From Dactylosporangium sp. AC04546 (lineage in GTDB: Bacteria > Actinomycetota > Actinomycetes > Mycobacteriales > Micromonosporaceae), in assembly GCF_022095675.1 (NCBI RefSeq), contig NZ_JAHYSG010000160.1:1-21955 (forward strand): 21,955 nucleotides of DNA. The letters run 5' to 3'. Both the position numbers and the translations under genes were made by a program. Position 1 is the stretch's first letter. Each line of letters starts with the position of its first letter. The notes beneath the pieces are model-generated. The model was not told the origin of the DNA. It made no database searches and saw only the letters and a list, made by a program, of their open reading frames with translations. Of this stretch, positions 19,460-21,955 are shown in pieces.

Positions 19460-20309
19460 TGTCATCCACGACATCGGCTATCAGCGGTACAAGGGTGCCC
19501 GCCTCGGCCGGTGGTATGCGAACCGCTCGCTCTACGAGCACAGCCTGCGCACGGCGTTCGGCATCGGCCGCGGCGCGAAGGCGAAGATCTTCCCGTGGCT
19601 GGTGATCATCATCGTGCTCGGCGTGGCGGTCATCGAGATCGCCGTCCGGTCGATCACCGGCGAACCCCTGATCACCTACCGCGGCTTCGCCGCCGGGCTG
19701 TCCTTCCCGGTCATGCTGTTCCTGGCCATCGTCGCGCCCGAGCTGGTGTCGCGTGACCTGCGCGACCGCACCCTGCCGCTGTACTTCTCGCGGCCGCTGA
19801 GCCGGTCCGACTACGCGCTGGCGAAGTACTCCGCCCTGGCGACGGCCGTGCTGCTCCTGTTGGGCGTGCCGCAGCTGCTGATCTACATCGGGGCGATCTT
19901 CACCCGCACCGACGGGTTCTCCGGCGCCATGAAGGAGCTCGGCGACATGGGACCCGGCCTGACCGGCGCCCTGATCCGGGCGCTCGTGCTCGCCGCGATC
20001 GCGATCCTGGTCGCCTCCACGACCGGCCGCCGCGCGTTCGCCGCCGCGTTCATCGTCGGCGTCTTCGTCATCACCGCGCCCGTCGTCGGCATCCTCGGCG
20101 CGCTCGGCAACGACACGCTGCTGCACCTCGCCTTCCTGGTCAACCCGATGACCCTGCTGCAGGGCCTCGAGCAGTGGATCTTCGGCAGGGTGAACGGCGA
20201 GGGCATGCCGATCGGCGACATGGGCCCCCTCTACGGCATCGGCGCCGTCGCGCTGCTCGCCTCGACCATCGCCCTGCTGCTCTACCGTTACCGGAAGGTG
20301 GCCGCCTGA
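19443..20309 (+). CDS. ABC-2-type transporter permease (first)
   Basis: A 288-residue membrane subunit. The soluble N-terminus (SVIHDIGYQRYKGARLG, then RSLYEHSLRTAFGIGRGAK) is characteristic of an actinobacterial permease group with no known substrate. About six hydrophobic spans follow: FPWLVIIIVLGVAVIEIAV, LSFPVMLFLAIVAPEL, ALATAVLLLLGVPQLLIYI, ALIRALVLAAIAILVAS, FIVGVFVITAPVVGILGAL and AVALLASTIALLLY. An RDLRDRTLPLYFSRPLSR segment after the second span is typical of ABC-2 permeases. GTG 19443 has AGGAGG with good spacing and lies inside the end of the ATPase gene, so translation is coupled. It pairs with one or both ATPases in the operon. Confidence 0.88.
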   Translation: MAPQTSVIHDIGYQRYKGARLGRWYANRSLYEHSLRTAFGIGRGAKAKIFPWLVIIIVLGVAVIEIAVRSITGEPLITYRGFAAGLSFPVMLFLAIVAPELVSRDLRDRTLPLYFSRPLSRSDYALAKYSALATAVLLLLGVPQLLIYIGAIFTRTDGFSGAMKELGDMGPGLTGALIRALVLAAIAILVASTTGRRAFAAAFIVGVFVITAPVVGILGALGNDTLLHLAFLVNPMTLLQGLEQWIFGRVNGEGMPIGDMGPLYGIGAVALLASTIALLLYRYRKVAA

Positions 20310-20310
20310 C

Positions 20311-21222
20311 ATGAGCACCGTCGACCTCCAGCACGTCTCGCGCTGGTACGGCAACGTGGTGGCCGTCAACGACGTCACCATGACGCTCGGGCCGGGTGTC
20401 ACCGGCCTGCTCGGCCCGAACGGCGCAGGCAAGACCACCCTGCTGCACATGATGTCCGGCTTCCTCGCCCCGTCGAAGGGCGAGCTGACCGTCGACGGGA
20501 CGCCGGCCTGGCGCAACCCCGACGTGTACAAGATCCTCGGCCTGGTCAGCGAGCGCGAGTCCGTGCACGGGTTCCTCACCGGCAAGGAGTTCGTCGTCGC
20601 GAGCGCCCGCCTGCACCGGCTGCCGCAGCCGGAGGAGGCGGCCCGCCGGGCCCTCGCCCTGGTCGAGATGGAGCCCGCGCAGGACCGGCGCATCGATACG
20701 TACAGCAAGGGCATGCGCCAGCGGGTCCGCGTCGCCGCCGCCCTGGTGCACGACCCCGGCGTCCTCCTGCTCGACGAGCCCTTCAACGGCATGGACCCGC
20801 GGCAGCGGTTCCACATGATGGACCTGCTGCACAAGATGGGCGACGACGGCCGCACCGTGCTGTTCTCCTCGCACATCCTGGAGGAGGTCGAGCAGGTCTC
20901 CGGCACCGTCCAGGTGATGGTCGCGGGGCGGCTGGCCGCCTCCGGCGACTTCCGCACCATCCGTCGGCTCATGACCAACCGCCCGCACGTGTTCACGATC
21001 CGCTCCAGCGACGACCGCCGGCTCGCGGTCGCGCTCATCGGGCAGCCCTCGGTCAACGGCGTCGAGGTCGACGCCGCCGGCCTGCAGGTGCGCGCCTCCG
21101 ACTACGGCACGTTCACGCGGGCCCTGCCCCGGATCGCGCTCAACGAGGGCGTGCGCGTGCGCCAGCTGCTGCCCGCCGACGAGTCCCTGGAAAGCGTCTT
21201 CTCCTACCTGGTGGGTGCCTGA
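20311..21222 (+). CDS. ABC-2-type transporter ATP-binding protein (second)
   Basis: A 303-residue ABC ATPase, clearly diverged from the first. Walker A is GPNGAGKTT (35-43), the signature YSKGMRQR (131-138), Walker B VLLLDEP (151-157, Glu156) and the switch His SSH (188). A C-terminal extension of about 90 residues follows, ending with LLPADESLESVFSYL, common in ABC-2 exporter ATPases. ATG 20311 lies one base after the permease stop, with GGAAGG upstream. All catalytic motifs are intact, so the operon supplies two active ATPases, either for a heterodimeric exporter or for two paired systems. Confidence 0.92.
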   Translation: MSTVDLQHVSRWYGNVVAVNDVTMTLGPGVTGLLGPNGAGKTTLLHMMSGFLAPSKGELTVDGTPAWRNPDVYKILGLVSERESVHGFLTGKEFVVASARLHRLPQPEEAARRALALVEMEPAQDRRIDTYSKGMRQRVRVAAALVHDPGVLLLDEPFNGMDPRQRFHMMDLLHKMGDDGRTVLFSSHILEEVEQVSGTVQVMVAGRLAASGDFRTIRRLMTNRPHVFTIRSSDDRRLAVALIGQPSVNGVEVDAAGLQVRASDYGTFTRALPRIALNEGVRVRQLLPADESLESVFSYLVGA

Positions 21223-21935
21223 TGAACCCGACGATCGCCCGGATCACCACCCGCGGCCTGCTCGGCCGGCGCCGGATCTGGCTGCTCGTGCCGCTGCCCC
21301 TGATCCTCGTCGGCCTGGCGCTGCTGGGTCGCGCGTTCGGCGCCACCCCGGAGGAGTGGGGTGAGCCGGTCATCGTGGGCCTCGGCTTCGCCGCCGTCCT
21401 CCCGGTCATCGCGCTCATCGTCGGCACCGGCGTCGTCGGTTCCGAGATCGACGACGGCACGATCACCCACATCCTGGCCAAGCCGCTGCCCCGGTCCGAG
21501 ATCCTGTTCACGAAGCTCGCCGTGGCGGTGGGTGTGACGGCGGCCTTCGCCGGCGTCCCGCTCTTCATCGCCGGCGTGATCGCCAACTCGCTGTCGCTGG
21601 CCTTCGCCCTGGTCGTCGGCTCCGTGGTCGGCTCGCTCGCCTACTCCGCGCTGTTCGTGATGGTGAGCGTCATGACCCGCCGCCCGGTCCTGCTCGGCCT
21701 CGTCTACGTGGTGCTGTGGGAGGGCCTGCTCGGCAACATCCTGTCGGGCACGCAGAAGCTGAGCATCCAGCAGTACGTCCTGTCGATCGTCGACTGGCTC
21801 GCCCCGACCGACATCCTGCACGGCAAGGTGTCGGTGCCGGTGAGCTTCGTGATGGCGGGGGTCTTCACGGTCGCCGCCTCGGCCTACGCCGTCCAACGCC
21901 TACGCACCTTCTCGGTGGCAGGCGAGACCGGCTGA
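21222..21935 (+). CDS. ABC-2-type transporter permease (second)
   Basis: A 237-residue membrane protein with about six hydrophobic spans: WLLVPLPLILVGLALLG, VGLGFAAVLPVIALIVGTGVV, a region after FTKLAVAVGVTAAFAGVPLFIAG, LAFALVVGSVVGSLAYSALF, a less hydrophobic LLGLVYVVLWEGLLG and FVMAGVFTVAASAYAV. The segment EIDDGTITHILAKPLPRSEI between spans 2 and 3 is the hallmark of ABC-2 permeases. The ATG overlaps the second ATPase stop by one base (TGATG). It is shorter than the first permease and lacks its long soluble N-terminus. The operon may continue past the window edge. Bases 21936-21955 show only GC-rich sequence. Confidence 0.9.
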   Translation: MNPTIARITTRGLLGRRRIWLLVPLPLILVGLALLGRAFGATPEEWGEPVIVGLGFAAVLPVIALIVGTGVVGSEIDDGTITHILAKPLPRSEILFTKLAVAVGVTAAFAGVPLFIAGVIANSLSLAFALVVGSVVGSLAYSALFVMVSVMTRRPVLLGLVYVVLWEGLLGNILSGTQKLSIQQYVLSIVDWLAPTDILHGKVSVPVSFVMAGVFTVAASAYAVQRLRTFSVAGETG

Positions 21936-21955
21936 CGCCGGCCCGCCGGCCCGCC

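Noticed and set aside
20697..20702. A fifth TACGTA palindrome
   Set aside because: It lies inside the coding sequence of the second ABC ATPase, far from the others, and is explained by the Thr-Tyr codons.
19413..21056. 547-codon minus-strand frame opposite the ABC operon
   Set aside because: Antisense to two genes with intact ABC motifs and membrane spans; its translation is Ser/Thr/Arg-rich noise.
1..21955. CRISPR arrays, insertion sequences, integrase/att sites, tRNA and rRNA genes
   Set aside because: I found no spaced direct-repeat series, transposase or integrase motifs, or tRNA/rRNA-like segments in the window.

Overview
The window is GC-rich DNA from an actinomycete, most likely a member of the Micromonosporaceae (an inference). 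GC bias at third codon positions opens long antisense ORFs almost everywhere. GTG starts are frequent, genes overlap by 1-4 bases, and the families present (PASTA-less Ser/Thr kinase, LAL-type LuxR regulator, MarR, DUF6412-like/YidC pair, EboA/EboE) are typical of that group. No rRNA, tRNA, CRISPR array or insertion sequence was recognised.

Layout. 63-1463 (-) is a membrane Ser/Thr protein kinase with a Pro/Thr-rich outer tail. 1662-2120 (-) is a MarR regulator, divergent from a Kelch-repeat lipoprotein (2379-3344, +) across a 258-bp region with two similar imperfect palindromes. 3374-4224 (+) holds a DUF72/YecE protein with a 33-residue membrane microprotein coupled by an ATGA overlap. 4225-4903 is mostly regulatory DNA plus two short basic proteins. 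Each is preceded by the same promoter-like block, TACGTAA-N22-CTTACG(G/C)CGGGAGGATGG, and the first is followed by an 11-bp stem terminator. 4879-7644 (+) is a large LAL-family ATPase/LuxR regulator. 7683-9098 (+) is a secreted endonuclease/exonuclease/phosphatase-fold protein.

The centrepiece is a seven-gene minus-strand operon, 16136 down to 9163. It encodes a myo-inositol-phosphate-synthase-like enzyme, a UbiA-type prenyltransferase (EboC-like), a TIM-barrel sugar isomerase/epimerase, EboA, a TatD-type hydrolase (EboB-like), EboE, and an alkaline-phosphatase-fold protein (EboF-like) with altered metal ligands. This is an ebo-type cluster. The ebo genes are known from cyanobacteria, where they are needed to move a scytonemin precursor to the periplasm, and also from Pseudomonas and eustigmatophyte algae. 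Here the sugar-phosphate-cyclase-type EboD is not seen; an inositol-phosphate synthase homologue and a second TIM barrel are present instead. The simplest reading is that a cyclitol phosphate is made, attached to a prenyl carrier and further processed, but substrate and product are unknown.

Upstream on the same strand lie a YidC/Oxa1 paralogue (16252-16875), a small DUF6412-like membrane protein (17025-17279) and a membrane GGDEF diguanylate cyclase with an intact inhibitory site (17310-18458). Divergent from these, 18512-21935 (+) is a tightly coupled four-gene ABC-2 export operon (ATPase, permease, ATPase, permease). Several genes (4879, 7683, 17279, 18512) have a TANNNT hexamer exactly 6-7 nt before the start codon, which suggests leaderless transcripts.
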